Positions 52,701 to 62,747 of a stretch of 64,000 bases of DNA are shown here, in pieces. Each line of letters opens with the position of its first letter. Position 1 is the first letter of the stretch. Source of the DNA: Apostichopus japonicus (Eukaryota > Echinodermata > Holothuroidea > Aspidochirotida > Stichopodidae); NCBI RefSeq assembly GCF_037975245.1, contig NC_092563.1:13072001-13136000 (forward strand). The letters run 5' to 3'. The notes under the pieces are model-generated. The model was not told the origin of the DNA. It saw only the letters and a list, made by a program, of their open reading frames with translations, and made no database searches. Both the position numbers and the translations under genes were made by a program.

Positions 52701-55700
52701 CATGTGATTAACTTAGGATCATCCTGTTTATTTTAAATTACATCAATTCCCACCATGATAAACTAAGAGATGATTGAAATCAAACTAAACCAAACGATTG
52801 AGGGCGATCTCTCTTGGTCGTCTTGATGTCTAACAATAACAGTTGATGAAGAAACAAGGAAAAGCAAAAAGGATGAAATCAGGAGGATAATTAAGTCTGG
52901 AATGAACATGACCTTTTAGAGGAAAGGAAAGTTTAATGAGGAGAGGGTGATGGATCATCCTACAAAGCAGACTGGAATGATCATGTAGGAATATTAGAAT
53001 TTCCAGTTTAATAGGAACCTTCTTAGAAACTATAAAGGTTAATCGTCATTCCCTTAATAGCAGAATGAAACGGTAATCACTCTTTCTGAAGTATTTAATA
53101 AACCTGATCTCCCGCCAAACATTCACGCTTGACAACAGGTGCCAGGTCGTTAAATACCATATACAGTACTGTAGATTTTACAATACTTTCCAAATTCTAA
53201 ATGTTTTTTTTGCTTTAAATATGTACCAAAGCAAATACCTCATTAGTATCTATAGGTCCAAAATAATACAGTGGCTAAAATTGCTAAATGTTTCCTAAAA
53301 AAAAAACCTTCCTAAATGTGCTAGTCTTCCAAGTATTCTTTGAAATTTGGCAAAGCGACTGATTTGTTGAAAATTCACGATTGTGCTGGTATTCTAACAT
53401 AGTTTATCATTAGACTGTGCTGTCCCCTCGAGTATTTCTACAAGTATTAGTACGAGTATTTGTACTCGGAGCATCTTGTTAATCTGGTATAGATGCTAAC
53501 TGGGGTATTCTAACATAGTTTATCATTAGACTGACTTTCTAGCATATCCACGGGTACTACTGACGATATTGAAAAGAGCATAGTGCCATTAGATGTATCC
53601 ATGAATGATATTCCTGATACTCCACTGTACTTGAGCACCCATTCCATTGGCAGTATCGTCAATTAAATTCCTTGAGAGAAAGATCCTGATAACAGAGTCC
53701 GGTCTTGGGTAATAAACCTACCGGGCAGTATCACATTAAGACTGTGACACATGAAACATTCTTAAATTACAAAATAACATTAATACAAACTGACATAACT
53801 AGAATGTGCGTTCTACAAGGCCACTCTTTAGTGTTATACAACATGTTACAAATTCTATGTGACAAGTCACATTTCTATATTCTTTATCAAAAACATTGTT
53901 TTTGAACATCAGAAAGTCTGACTTATGAAAGCCTAAAACATTTGCAACAATGCTTAGGATGATTTTGCAAAATAAAGCTTTTTCTCACAACTTTTAATGA
54001 GAAACTTGTATAAACAACCAGGGGAAAACTATACATTTGATAGCGGCAGACTTATCATTCATAATAATCTTTCACATCTCCTAAGATAAATAATATTTTC
54101 ATTATTTCATATTGATTTTCCTACAAAGAAAGAAAAGAAATAACAAGATAGACAAGTATTAAAGGAGAGGTATACTAACCAGAACATAAGATACGCATCT
54201 TCCTCGACTAATTCAGTTCCAGCACACAGGACGTCGTCATCGCAATTAACGTCGAACGACGTGAAAGCACAGCCCTCGTAACCTATTTGTAAGAAACATG
54301 AATCACCTGATTATGAAGAGCAAATTATTGAGTTTATTGATCTGATATAGGAAGCCATTTTAGAAATCATTTGATACCATACGTGCAGACAAAATATGAT
54401 CTATATAATGATTTATTAAAGCGACTGGTCTTGTTTCATGACTAAAATTATATACTCATACAAGTTCCAATTCTCATCAGAGCTACTAAAACTATAACCA
54501 GTAAAAATGCCATGCATGATTTGTATGAAATATTTGTCTTGGGAAGAAATTCTTAGTAAGCTAGTGAGTACTTTATCCAGTTGATGGCAATATAAACATT
54601 TACGCACTCATTTTTTTATATGCAAATTTGGCTTATTTTGGTAGAACTGCATTCAAAGATTACCAGGGCATACTAGACACGGTAGAATGCGGTGCTTAGG
54701 TTGTGGGGAGACAGGTAAGTGGGGAACAAAGTAAATTTCAAAGTCTTACTCTCCTATGTATACCCCCTTCTGGTATTTACATGTGTTTCGTAAAATAACA
54801 CAATTCTTCAGATACGGAGCATTTTGGCATCATTTTAATAAAGAAAATAATATTTGGCAATTAAGTAAATTTAGGCATGAATTTGTTTTTGCTCTATTCC
54901 AAAATATTGAATGTAATTTCGCAGCAGGACTGAACGCCGCCAATGTAACCAACGGCTTTAACTGGTGACATGTGACATAACAGACAGATGAATGACATGC
55001 TCCAGTTATCGTTGGGAGAAAACATGAAAAAAATCAATTCTTGCTGTTTATCTTTCCAGTGATTTGATCCAGGGAGGAGGAGCAACCACCTCCTGAGATG
55101 GAGATACTCAAGGTATGTTACTGCACACAAAGATACAGGATAGACTAACAGTAAAGTCATTCCCTAAATTAAGGGTCCGACTTGAGACGGCTTTGGTGTC
55201 CCTGTAACATCGTCGCATCTGAGAAATATTTGCTGTATGCTGTATCCACTTTATTCCGCTATAATGTGACAAAAGCAAATGTGGTACCACTGTATAGTGA
55301 CTAATCGTATCAGTTTACACACTAGTTATCACACATGTATAAATTGTTAATATAGATTTGTTCATACCTGTGAATATCTGAGGTGGTTTCAAGCCTTTCA
55401 TTCTGGTGTCCCAACATCTAATGAACAAAGATAAATTAATAAGGAAACTGAAAAATTACCTCCAATTTGAATGAAGAATACATTTAATACATGTTTGCAA
55501 TTTAAATTATTCAATATCTCTTCTATTTAAAGATAAGGTAATGTGGCTTCTGAGTTCTGACTGAACAGAATTCAAATTTTGAAGCTTGATCGCTTTCAAA
55601 GAAAGCATAAAAAGTTCGTCCGAATTGATTTCTACCGATGGAAACTTGTTTCTTTCCTTTCTTCCTTTGATACCACTGTTCTGAGTTTCTTTAAAATTGT

Positions 55701-57485
55701 CCGCCAAAATTTTGTCCCTCTTTATCACTCAGCCATCTTCTGCCCAAACTTTAAAAGTTTATTATTACTACATGGATACCCAGCAACCTCACCGGTTTAT
55801 TTAAATCACAGACAATGATAAATTATGTGTCTCGGTTATACCGTTGTAGTTTCCAATCTACCAACTTTATAACGACACGTGCCAACAGTGACCCGCTTAC
55901 GGAGCAATGCCCACCAGGCCTGCACCACCACTGTCCTTCAGATCTACCATTAGTGAAGTCTATAAAGATAATTCCTAAACAGAATTTCATCATCCAGCAC
56001 TTCTGTTTCTATCATTTAAACCATGTTTGTCCATCATTTCAGCACCTTTATACCTCCATTCCTTTGCCCCGGCCCAGCCAAGCCCTCTAAACATCATCTT
56101 AACCCGCTTCCCCTTACCCACTAAAAGACTTGAGAGGATACCAATCTCTGTTAAAATAATTGTTATTGTTCTGTCATTTTCTATCTATGCTGTTTACACA
56201 CGGAAGACTTACTTGTTTTCTTGGCTCGAGTTTGTGACTGGAGTTGATGCACGTACGTTAGTATGCCCAGGGAATAGGGTTTATTCATGTCATGCATTAA
56301 TCACAGGGGGATGCACTGCACTTAGCCAAATTAATTCAAACACACGCATAGCAAATGAAAACATGGTCACTCTCATGGGTTTACAAAACTTTACTGTACA
56401 TCCGATGTTCATATTACATTACATGAGAACCATGATCCAGTTGTTTTTTTTTTTGTTAAATGGGGGGGGGGGGGGAACGGAAGAGATAGACATAATAACA
56501 AGTGAAAAAGTATAATATGATACATATTGAGTTTCCAGCTCAATGAAATCAGACATACTAAGATCAGACAAATGGGGAACATTTTAGTGCCTGGAAGGCA
56601 AATTATTTTTAAGTGATTTTATTGAAAAGAGTCAATCTTACTGTGAAACAAGACTCCACAAGTTTTACGGACAAGAAATAATGGGCTCCTTCTAAGCAAA
56701 ACTTTTTTATCATAACCACCTTCCTTCCTGTTACTCCAAACCTTTTAAAACCTATCACCAAAGCACCAATTCCTTGATCTTCTTCTTGAGAGGTCAAGGG
56801 GCATGGGATCGATCCGATGGAATGTGAACATTCAAAGCTCAATGAGAAACTTGGTCAGGTGATTTGCATTGATCACCAACCAAATCAAACATCTACAAAA
56901 GATATTGTCAAGTAGTGGGTACTTGCGATACAGCAAGAGTGTGATTGTAGTGAGGAGACATGTAAACTTGAATAAAAAACTTAAATTTGATGAAATGACA
57001 ACAGAAAAGTGGGTCAGTTTTAACAATAGCTTCAAATATGACAGGCTAAACAAGAGAATTTTTGTTAACTTTTCAAAAGCCCATGCAAATGCTTGTTTGT
57101 TTATATCATCAAATTTATGAATAGTTGTGTTATAGTTGAAATTTGTCTTATCCTTCACTTTCACCACTACAGCCCCAACATTCATTATTTTGAACATACA
57201 GACAAAATACATAAGTCAAAATACAGACTCTATATACCATATTATACTTTGCTGTACCTATAGTGTGGCATGCCCATACTCTTCCAAAAATGTTGCGCTT
57301 CTGTAACTGTGTCGTTTAAAAATTCAAATGTCACAAAATCAAATTTCCAACAAGTATCTCAATTCAAACTTAAGAAACTGAAAATTTCTGACTGGATTAC
57401 CTTATTGTTCCATCTAAGGAACTTGTGAAGCACAGTGAGGGATTCTTCTTGCCAAATTTCACACCGGTTATTCTGCTTTTGTGAC
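44696..57485 (-). CDS. WDR89: WDR89 orthologue, partial (four internal exons)
   Basis: This is the part of a minus-strand gene for a WD40 beta-propeller protein of the WDR89 family that I can assemble. Exons in transcript order are 57401-57485, 55368-55417, 54180-54282 and 44696-44759, 302 nt in all. Junction phases are 2, 1 and 2, all compatible, and the last exon ends in phase 0. The joined frame gives about 100 residues collinear with roughly residues 55-160 of vertebrate WDR89 as I remember it, including blade-ending CWD and FWD motifs and the stretch SFDVNC...LCAGTE. WDR89 proteins are about 390 residues, so the N terminus (about 55 residues) and the C-terminal half are missing. The WDR89-like plant protein GIGANTUS1 has been linked to ribosome biogenesis; the animal role is poorly defined. 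The introns are 1983, 1085 and 9420 bp. Assignment is by recalled similarity, not a search. Confidence 0.85.
45199..45250. repeat. 26-bp tandem duplication
   Basis: ATAGTTTAAGT(C/T)TGTGATATC occurs twice in tandem. Confidence 0.75.
45995..46080. repeat. AT-rich palindromic patch
   Basis: Two direct TGAATGAATTAAT blocks flank inverted TTAATGTATT and AATACATT segments. Almost entirely A/T, likely to extrude as a hairpin. Confidence 0.6.
47380..48110. repeat. About 117-bp tandem array, about 6 copies
   Basis: CACAAATGTATC occurs at 47452, 47581, 47699 (variant), 47815, 47931 and 48048, spaced 129, 118, 116, 116 and 117 bp. Each unit also carries ATAGCCATAGCCCCAATC, a GTATACTA palindrome and CAACAGCTCCTTCATGGGGA. 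The central units are nearly identical and the outer ones more diverged, the usual pattern for an array that grows from the middle. It lies inside a WDR89 intron. Confidence 0.9.
49637..50354. mobile_element. Possible hAT-like element, degenerate
   Basis: The left boundary reads CAGGGTTGTAGCTAGGATTT, close to the CAGGGGCGTAGCCAGGATTT end of many invertebrate hAT MITEs. The right end near 50310-50354 is an inverted relative (AAAACCTAGCTA ... TAGTTACAGCCTTG) with about 18 extra bases inside it. I see no 8-bp target-site duplication. It contains a TA microsatellite (49739-49763) and a C-rich run (50286-50304). Confidence 0.35.
49739..49764. repeat. AT microsatellite
   Basis: About 12 AT units inside the possible hAT-like element. 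Confidence 0.8.
51761..52015. repeat. About 42-bp tandem array, 6 copies
   Basis: GAGAGAATACACACTGAAAC then ATTAATGTTACCAGTTTGTT-type units, 40-44 bp each, in the large WDR89 intron. Confidence 0.9.
53388..53533. repeat. 30-bp direct repeat pair
   Basis: GGTATTCTAACATAGTTTAT then CATTAGACTG occurs identically at 53388-53417 and 53504-53533. Confidence 0.85.
54180..54282 (-). CDS. WDR89: WDR89 exon (blade 3)
   Basis: A 103-bp exon with acceptor TTACAAATAG and donor TTCTG|gttagt. It encodes GYEGCAFTSFDVN, then DDDVLCAGTELVEEDAYLMF, and ends two bases into the WD tryptophan codon. This is the most diagnostic exon. The pattern F-x-SFD-[IV]-NC, ICAGTE or LCAGTE, an acidic DD/EED stretch and a blade-ending FWD are what I remember as conserved in WDR89 and not in WD40 proteins generally. 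The GC content and codon use stand out from the AT-rich surroundings, with several CpG-containing codons. Confidence 0.9.
54658..54735 (+). repeat. Splice-donor repeat family, copy in WDR89 intron
   Basis: ATTACCAGGGCATACTAGAC, GGTAGAATGCGG, then TTGTGGGGAGACAGGTAAGT and GGGGAACAAAGTAAA. The core is a perfect CAG|GTAAGT but lies antisense to WDR89. Confidence 0.7.
55150..55260 (-). repeat. Splice-donor repeat family, strongly decayed copy
   Basis: Only GCATCTGAGAAATATTTGCT and TATGCTGTATCCAC resemble the copy at 33214-33320. Confidence 0.3.
55368..55417 (-). CDS. WDR89: WDR89 exon (end of blade 2)
   Basis: A 50-bp exon with acceptor TTCATTAG and donor ACAG|gtatga. Its first base completes the AGA arginine codon from the previous exon, and its last G starts the glycine codon finished in the next one. 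It encodes CWDTRMKGLKPPQIFT. The CWD is the blade-terminal WD dipeptide, and WDR89 of vertebrates has CWDAR at the same place. The exon is too short to show up as an open frame by length alone; it is supported by phase and homology on both sides. Confidence 0.85.
55418..57400 (-). other. WDR89 intron, 1983 bp
   Basis: Intron between the blade-2 exons, with gtaatc donor and cattag acceptor on the minus strand. It holds a weak copy of the splice-donor repeat on the plus strand (56930-56980), a 14-G run (56462-56475) and an unassigned 162-codon plus-strand frame (56027-56515). A minus-strand frame of 126 codons at 56832-57212 looks like chance. Confidence 0.8.
56930..56985 (+). repeat. Splice-donor repeat family, decayed copy
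   Basis: AGAGTGTGATTGTAGTGAGG then AGACATGTAAACTTGAAT. Confidence 0.4.
57401..57485 (-). CDS. WDR89: WDR89 exon (blade 2 start)
   Basis: An 85-bp exon in transcript orientation. It is preceded by a pyrimidine-rich acceptor ending TTTTTCAG and followed by the donor AG|gtaatc. It begins two bases into a codon (phase 1) and ends in phase 2. It encodes HKSRITGVKFGKK..., then CFTSSLDGTIR, a typical WD40 strand pattern ending just before the CWD of the next exon. Vertebrate WDR89 has the equivalent stretch with NGVRFA and ACTDGTVK. The upstream exon that supplies the first base of the split codon was not found within the window. Confidence 0.85.
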
Positions 57486-57534
57486 CTGAAAAATGTGACA
57501 AAATATACAAATTATTGACATGAATTAATGACAT

Positions 57535-57580
57535 GTGTGCAGTAGTGCTGTGGAGACAGGTAAGTTAGTCATGCAGCTAC
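57535..57580 (+). repeat. Splice-donor repeat family, short copy
   Basis: GTGTGCAGTAGTGCTGTGGA then GACAGGTAAGTTAGTC. The core is an intact CAG|GTAAGT, just upstream (in plus coordinates) of the WDR89 exon at 57401-57485 and antisense to it. Confidence 0.5.
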
Positions 57581-57642
57581 TCTTCTAGTAACTGGTCTTG
57601 AGAGACTCTTCCAAAAACTTACAGGTGTGTGTGTACCAGGGA

Positions 57643-57740
57643 TGATACTCACCTATCTTCAGTCATCAAGTATATACATGCTATCTTAGTTACCTATTAC
57701 CTACAAATCTGATAACATTTTAGCACCGAGCCCTAACTAT
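57643..57740 (-). repeat. Splice-donor repeat family, decayed copy (sense to WDR89)
   Basis: TACTCACCTATCTTC, then TTACCTATTACCTAC and GATAACATTTTAGCACCGAG. In WDR89 sense it reads GATAG|GTGAGT, still a usable donor sequence. Confidence 0.4.
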
Positions 57741-60700
57741 CCAACTTTCTAGTCAAACACCACCTTCCAAATCTAACATTGTGAAGTCCCGCATCCTTGA
57801 TTCATGTCTGCACGGGCTGTGCACTTCTACCGACCCAAAATCTTGCTGGTTTTTTGGGGCATTCTGGTGTGATATTTTAGGATATAACAGACCTATAACT
57901 GCAACTTTAAACCTTTCACCTCTATCATACATACTGTAGAGTAGTTGTAAGACAGCATTTAAGATGTATAATAGTTAGAAAGTATACAGTACACACTTAT
58001 TAGAAAGCATACAGTATAGTCAGGATATTACCATTATAAGAAGAAAAAATCAAACTACAGTATGAGCCAAAGATAAGGCCACATTGTGATTTCTGAGATA
58101 TCAACCTACAGTACCGTAGCTATATCAAGTTCTACAACTCCACTGCTTTATAACTTAAACAAATCCAACCAATACAAAACCAATTTCTTTAGGATCAATT
58201 TGCCTGGATACATACACTGGTCGAATGGTCGTTCCCTCTTCCATTTCATTTGGTTTCTATACGTGCAACTAGGTGAGCCTTACAATGATTAAAACATTGA
58301 AATATGCAATATTTGCAAATGCATTTCTATATTGAAGGCAATGCTTCAGATCATATCAACATAGCAAAAAAAAATGTATGAACTTAAACAAAGAGACAGT
58401 CACAAATAGTTCCCAACCTGTACTCTCTCCCCACTCCCTACTGTATCTTATCAAGAGGTTGTGGCAAAATTAATCACTAACATATATATCATTCATAGGG
58501 TAAGTACTAAATAATATGTCGTAGAGAGAATATGGTTTTCAATTCATCCCATAAACACTCTTCCCCATCACTTCCCCACTTATTCTACACCCTTCAGTCT
58601 TCCACCAGTCACCTTTACAAAGTTTACCTAGCGCACTGTCAGAGAGGTTACTATTAACACTGTTTCCGTGTAATCATCGCTGTCCTAATAATACTGGTTT
58701 TATCTGACGACAATTTTTGTTAAACATGCTTTTGCAATCCTTTAACCCAAACTCTCTAAATTAAATTTCCAACAAAACCTTCCCTGCAAGCATCAATTCC
58801 AAATCTTTTATGTTTGGGGCGCATACATGAGTCCTTGATTATCACACGTACAGTACCGAGCAGATCCACTACTAAACCTGTAGCTCTCTCTCTCTCAACA
58901 ATTTCTAATCCAATTTGATCCACATTACTATACTTGAAACTGTCACAATGTTATAACTACTAATGGCACTACTAATCACTTAACGGCAGAAGACGGTTTT
59001 TCGGTCGATGCCAAAGTTGCTTCTGTGGGTGCCTTGTCTCTGGCAACCTTTGCTGTAAAGCAAGATTAATTAATGAAAGTCTCTTGTTGAAAACAGCAGT
59101 GACACTGCATATCAACACCTTTTGATGCATGTTGTCCCACCTAAGTCATGCGTGCGACCTTGGTAAGTGGCGGCCTAATAAGCCATATGTCGGGGATCAG
59201 CGAGACGACTTAAGAAACAGATCGTCACGTTTCGTGCAGAGTCTAGTCTGCCTGGAGGACAAATTTGTTGAAAGAAAAAACATGTTTTTTTTTCTCTTGA
59301 ATTACCAAGACATGTTTCATAATTCGGCGTCAATATTAAAGCACCTTGTTACATTGTCATAAATAATACCAAACTTCCTGGGTATTACTGGGAAAATTAA
59401 AAAAATGATTGCACTTGATAAACCTAAAACACACTCTTATGTTTTTAGAGCTAAATGAAGGTTAACGATCAATTAGATAATTGAATTTTGATCAACCTTT
59501 GAGATTTTATTACCGAGATCACTTTTCATAGTAATGTAAAACAGATCTGCTAACAGCAAGTTGGAAGAGGTTGAATTTAAAAAAAATAAAAAAAAAATTT
59601 TTTGGGGGGGGGGAATTATTCCTTATTTTGGAACAAACTTTACTATACTCAAGGGAACGAGATTTGGGGCAAAGTGAATTTAAAATAGAATTCAAAATAT
59701 TGACAGCTGGCCAGACCAGCTATATTAACCTTTGACATGTTACATCAGTACACACAACTCAATTCCAAAGTAACCCTGCTGTTAATATAAGACCGAAACA
59801 GAATCTAAACATCTATGAGGCCAACATATTACCTCTGTAGTAACCCTGGATACCAACCTCCATCGTTGGCTGAAAATGTAAGTTCAACAGTGTTTGATCA
59901 AGACTTGTAAAGTTTCCCTAGAATCGTTTCTACTATTTTGTCTTAATTTCCTGTGATGTCATCAAAATCAACTTCATCCACTGATATACATGCCAATAAT
60001 AATTACATCCTTCAGTCCATTTGAGAGAAAATAAAGAACATGGTTAAAACTAAGGGGCTTCTATCAGGGAAGAAACAAAAACACTCCGTGTTTTAAACTT
60101 GTTTTGAAATGGGTTAATTTATGCCCAGCACAGACTAATCAGAATCACGTTTTGACATCTGTTGCATTTAATCTTTCTTTCAGGCGGCTGCAACTTCTTT
60201 GAAATGATATTATTGCTTGATCGACACAAGATATTGACAATAATAACGCAAAAAGTATCATCAGACTTGTTTGGCTTAAAACAAAACTTCTGAGTTCTGA
60301 TTTACTTCAAGAAGGTATGGCTGCAGAAGGAAGACATTGTGGGCTTTGACCTTTTGACCTAGAAGCGGGTTTTCAGCTGGGGTCCAGAGCAAAAGTACAG
60401 TATGTTTGACCACTTTGTAAAGGTATGGTTTATTGGAGACCAAATGTTTATAGCAGGAAGCAGGTATATGAGAGCTGAAGTAAATGTTTACAAATGCAAA
60501 AATATGTGTGGATGACACTGCAATTTTGGGAAGTCCAAGATTTTGTTTATTTTATTCATTTCGTTTATTTATTTGTTTTTTCACAACATATATACAACAA
60601 ATGTAGCGAATACAGAGAGTTATGGAATGTGAAAGGAAGTGCATCCAGAAACCCTTGTGGGCTGATCTAGTGATACACTCCCTGTACATAGAGTACACAA

Positions 60701-60984
60701 ATAACTTACAAAAAGAATTAAGAAAAGAACTAAGAAAAAGAGAAGAAAATAAGAAAGGAAGAAAAAGAAAAGAAAATATGCTTTCACAGTGCACAATTTG
60801 GAGCATTGGTTAGTTTATGTTAGTTTGAAGTTTTGAAGAAAAGTGCAAATTTTTGAAAGTCCCTAAACTGCTGCTTTAACATGTGATTAATAATAACGGG
60901 ACAAATTTGTTAAAGACTTTTGTCTGGTTATCTCTCGGACAAGCAGGTGGCACATTTTGGTTGTCCGAAAAATTGTAGCAACAT

Positions 60985-61420
60985 AACAATGACCAATATG
61001 TACACTGTAGGAGAGATGGGTAGGTTTGGTGAATAGAACAGCAATACGTACACTTTAGAAGAGATGTGTAGGTTTGGTGAATAGAACAGCAATACGTACA
61101 CTTTAGAAGAGATGTGTAGGTTTGGTGAATAGAACAGCAATATGTACACTGTAGAAGAGATGTGTAGGTTTGGTGAATAGAACAGCAATACCTACACTTT
61201 AGAAGAGATGTGTAGGTTTGGTGAATAGAACAGCAATATGTACACTGTACTGTAGGAGAGGTATGTAGGTTTGGTGAATAGAACAGCACTATGTACACTG
61301 TAGGAGAGATGTGTATGTTTGGTGAATAGAACAGCAATACGTACACTGTAGAAGAGAAGGGTAGGTTTGGTGAATAGAACAGCAATACGTACACTGTTGG
61401 AGAGATGGGTAGGGTGTGAT
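60985..61420. repeat. 48-bp minisatellite, about 9 copies
   Basis: Unit GTACACTTTAGAAGAGATGT, GTAGGTTTGGTG, AATAGAACAGCAATAC. 48 bp is 16 codons, so all three minus frames stay open and give overlapping frames of 203, 86 and 77 codons. One unit near 61246 has a five-base insertion, which shifts the encoded repeat from one frame to another. This argues against selection on the protein. Confidence 0.9.
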
Positions 61421-61636
61421 ACCAATTAATCATTTTCCCAACTTGAGGGTATTTAGTTACAAAGCAATCCGACTCTGAAGTGAACAACTACCCGCCCACT
61501 GGTTGTCCAAAACGTAATTTGGTCATCTCGGACGACTGTACTACAATTCAACTTTGCTTTGACTAATTATCATGAAAAGTGACGAAGAACAGAATTTTGA
61601 GAACTTAGTGAATGCATTTAATAGCTAATCAATAAA

Positions 61637-62269
61637 TTAAAGCAGCATTTTGCGTCCTTTTCTATGATATTTCTCAACCTCACTGACTCCACTATGCCAT
61701 AACGACATACATAACTAGCTTATCTATTTAAATCTTACTGTACTGTACTTCAAATGGTGGCATAGAAGTCGAAAAATTTGCAACTTTCAACTTTGTTTTT
61801 CTCCAAGATATTTTTCGTTGGGTTCCCAATTAACCTCGCCCATAATATGAATATTTAAACACTACGAACGTTATTGACCAATACGTAATCCAACACCAAG
61901 CTTGATTTGTGTACAGTCTATATGGCAGTTGTACCAGGGAGTTCCATAACAACTCCCTGGTTGTGCCAACGCAAAGTCTTGAATCTATATTTAGCAACGG
62001 TTCATAACTAAACCTGCATCTCTGATTGGTTGAATTCAAACTAGTGGGTTTGGGGTACTGTATGCGATTAATTTTAAATGTGGAATTTTGTCGTGGATAC
62101 TTTTCTCATTCTCTGCAAATATCCTTAATTACTCGCCAATTAACGATGTTGACAGGGAAAAACTTGGCTGATATCTTAGTTTGCTGTTTTGTGATTGATA
62201 TATGTGAAAAACTCGATGGACATGTCAAAAAAAGAGAAAACGGCGACCAAACGCAAAATGCTGCTTTAA
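61637..62269. mobile_element. TTAA-flanked inverted-repeat element with central hairpin
   Basis: A 633-bp segment that begins TTAA-AGCAGCATTTTGCGT and ends ACGCAAAATGCTGCT-TTAA. The 15-bp terminal inverted repeats (61641-61655 and 62251-62265) are perfect, and TTAA is duplicated outside them. A hairpin with 11-bp arms sits within about 6 bp of the exact centre (61933-61961). No transposase frame is visible, so it looks like a second piggyBac-type non-autonomous family, unrelated in its ends to the 4353 element. A lone end-like sequence (GCTGCTTTAA) lies at 60869-60880. Confidence 0.7.
61933..61961. repeat. Perfect 11-bp hairpin at element centre
   Basis: The arms are ACCAGGGAGTT and AACTCCCTGGT with a 7-base loop. 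The hairpin lies at the midpoint of the TTAA element. Confidence 0.8.
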
Positions 62270-62702
62270 GATTCATTTAGCGAAGTATATTTGGGAGGAC
62301 GGCTAAGCTTAATTGTTAAACTGCAATCTGATTTTTAGTAATAATTGCTAGGTAGGTAGAGTTTTAAAAAATTTTAAAAACAAGTTAAATAACCACTTTT
62401 TAAGGATGGAAAACTCGTAAATTACTCAATTCATTTTTTACTTTCCCTGAAACCAAAATGCTGTACAAGTACAAAGGCAGATCCAAACATACAAAACCTC
62501 TCAATAGACTCTGTTGGCCTTTTAAAGGACGACTATTTTCAAGAACTTTATATCTTATTTTACAGAGACACATTATTTAAAATTTCTATCTGCCTGAAAT
62601 AAGATCTTATCCATGTATGTAGTTCTTCCCATACATTTCACAGGCAGTACACCTCGTTAAGAATACTGTACATAGAGATAAATCTCATTCTGATAAATCT
62701 CA

Positions 62703-62747
62703 GTCGAAGGTCGACTTTTGCAGAGCGGCAACCTTGTTACCGCTCTG
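62703..62747. repeat. Two adjacent short hairpins
   Basis: GTCGA-AGG-TCGAC (62703-62715) is followed by CAGAGCGGCAAC-CTT-GTTACCGCTCTG (62721-62747), the latter with 12-bp arms and one mismatch. GC-rich and unlike the surroundings. Confidence 0.7.

Larger units (their letters stand above)
44760..54179 (-). other. WDR89 intron, 9420 bp, repeat-rich
   Basis: Large intron with gttagt donor and tttaaacag acceptor. It holds a 16-G run (45531-45546), an AT-rich palindromic patch (about 45995-46080), the 117-bp tandem array (about 47380-48110), a hAT-like element (about 49637-50354) with an internal AT microsatellite, the 42-bp tandem array (51761-52015) and a 30-bp direct repeat (53388-53417 and 53504-53533). 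No further exon was recognised inside it. Confidence 0.75.
54283..55367 (-). other. WDR89 intron, 1085 bp
   Basis: Intron with gtatga donor and tacaaatag acceptor on the minus strand. It contains one good plus-oriented copy of the splice-donor repeat (54658-54735) and a degenerate opposite copy (about 55150-55260). The plus-oriented copy is antisense to the gene, so its GTAAG motif is not a decoy donor for WDR89. Confidence 0.8.
57486..60984. other. Upstream WDR89 intron or 5' region, no exon assigned
   Basis: The exon ending in the first base of a glycine codon (before 57485) should lie here or beyond. I saw no sequence matching the WDR89 N-terminal blade. Contains two dispersed repeats, a 10-G run (59604-59613) and a CpG-containing patch at 59129-59245. 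Confidence 0.5.

Noticed and set aside
58993-59060. Exon-like minus segment after a good acceptor (CTTTACAG) and before GTTAAGTG
   Set aside because: The frame that would join the next WDR89 exon gives a peptide unlike the WDR89 N-terminal blade, and the donor is weak.
60876-61487. 203-codon minus-strand frame
   Set aside because: It is created by the 48-bp minisatellite, and the repeated peptide switches frame part way through. The other two minus frames are also open.
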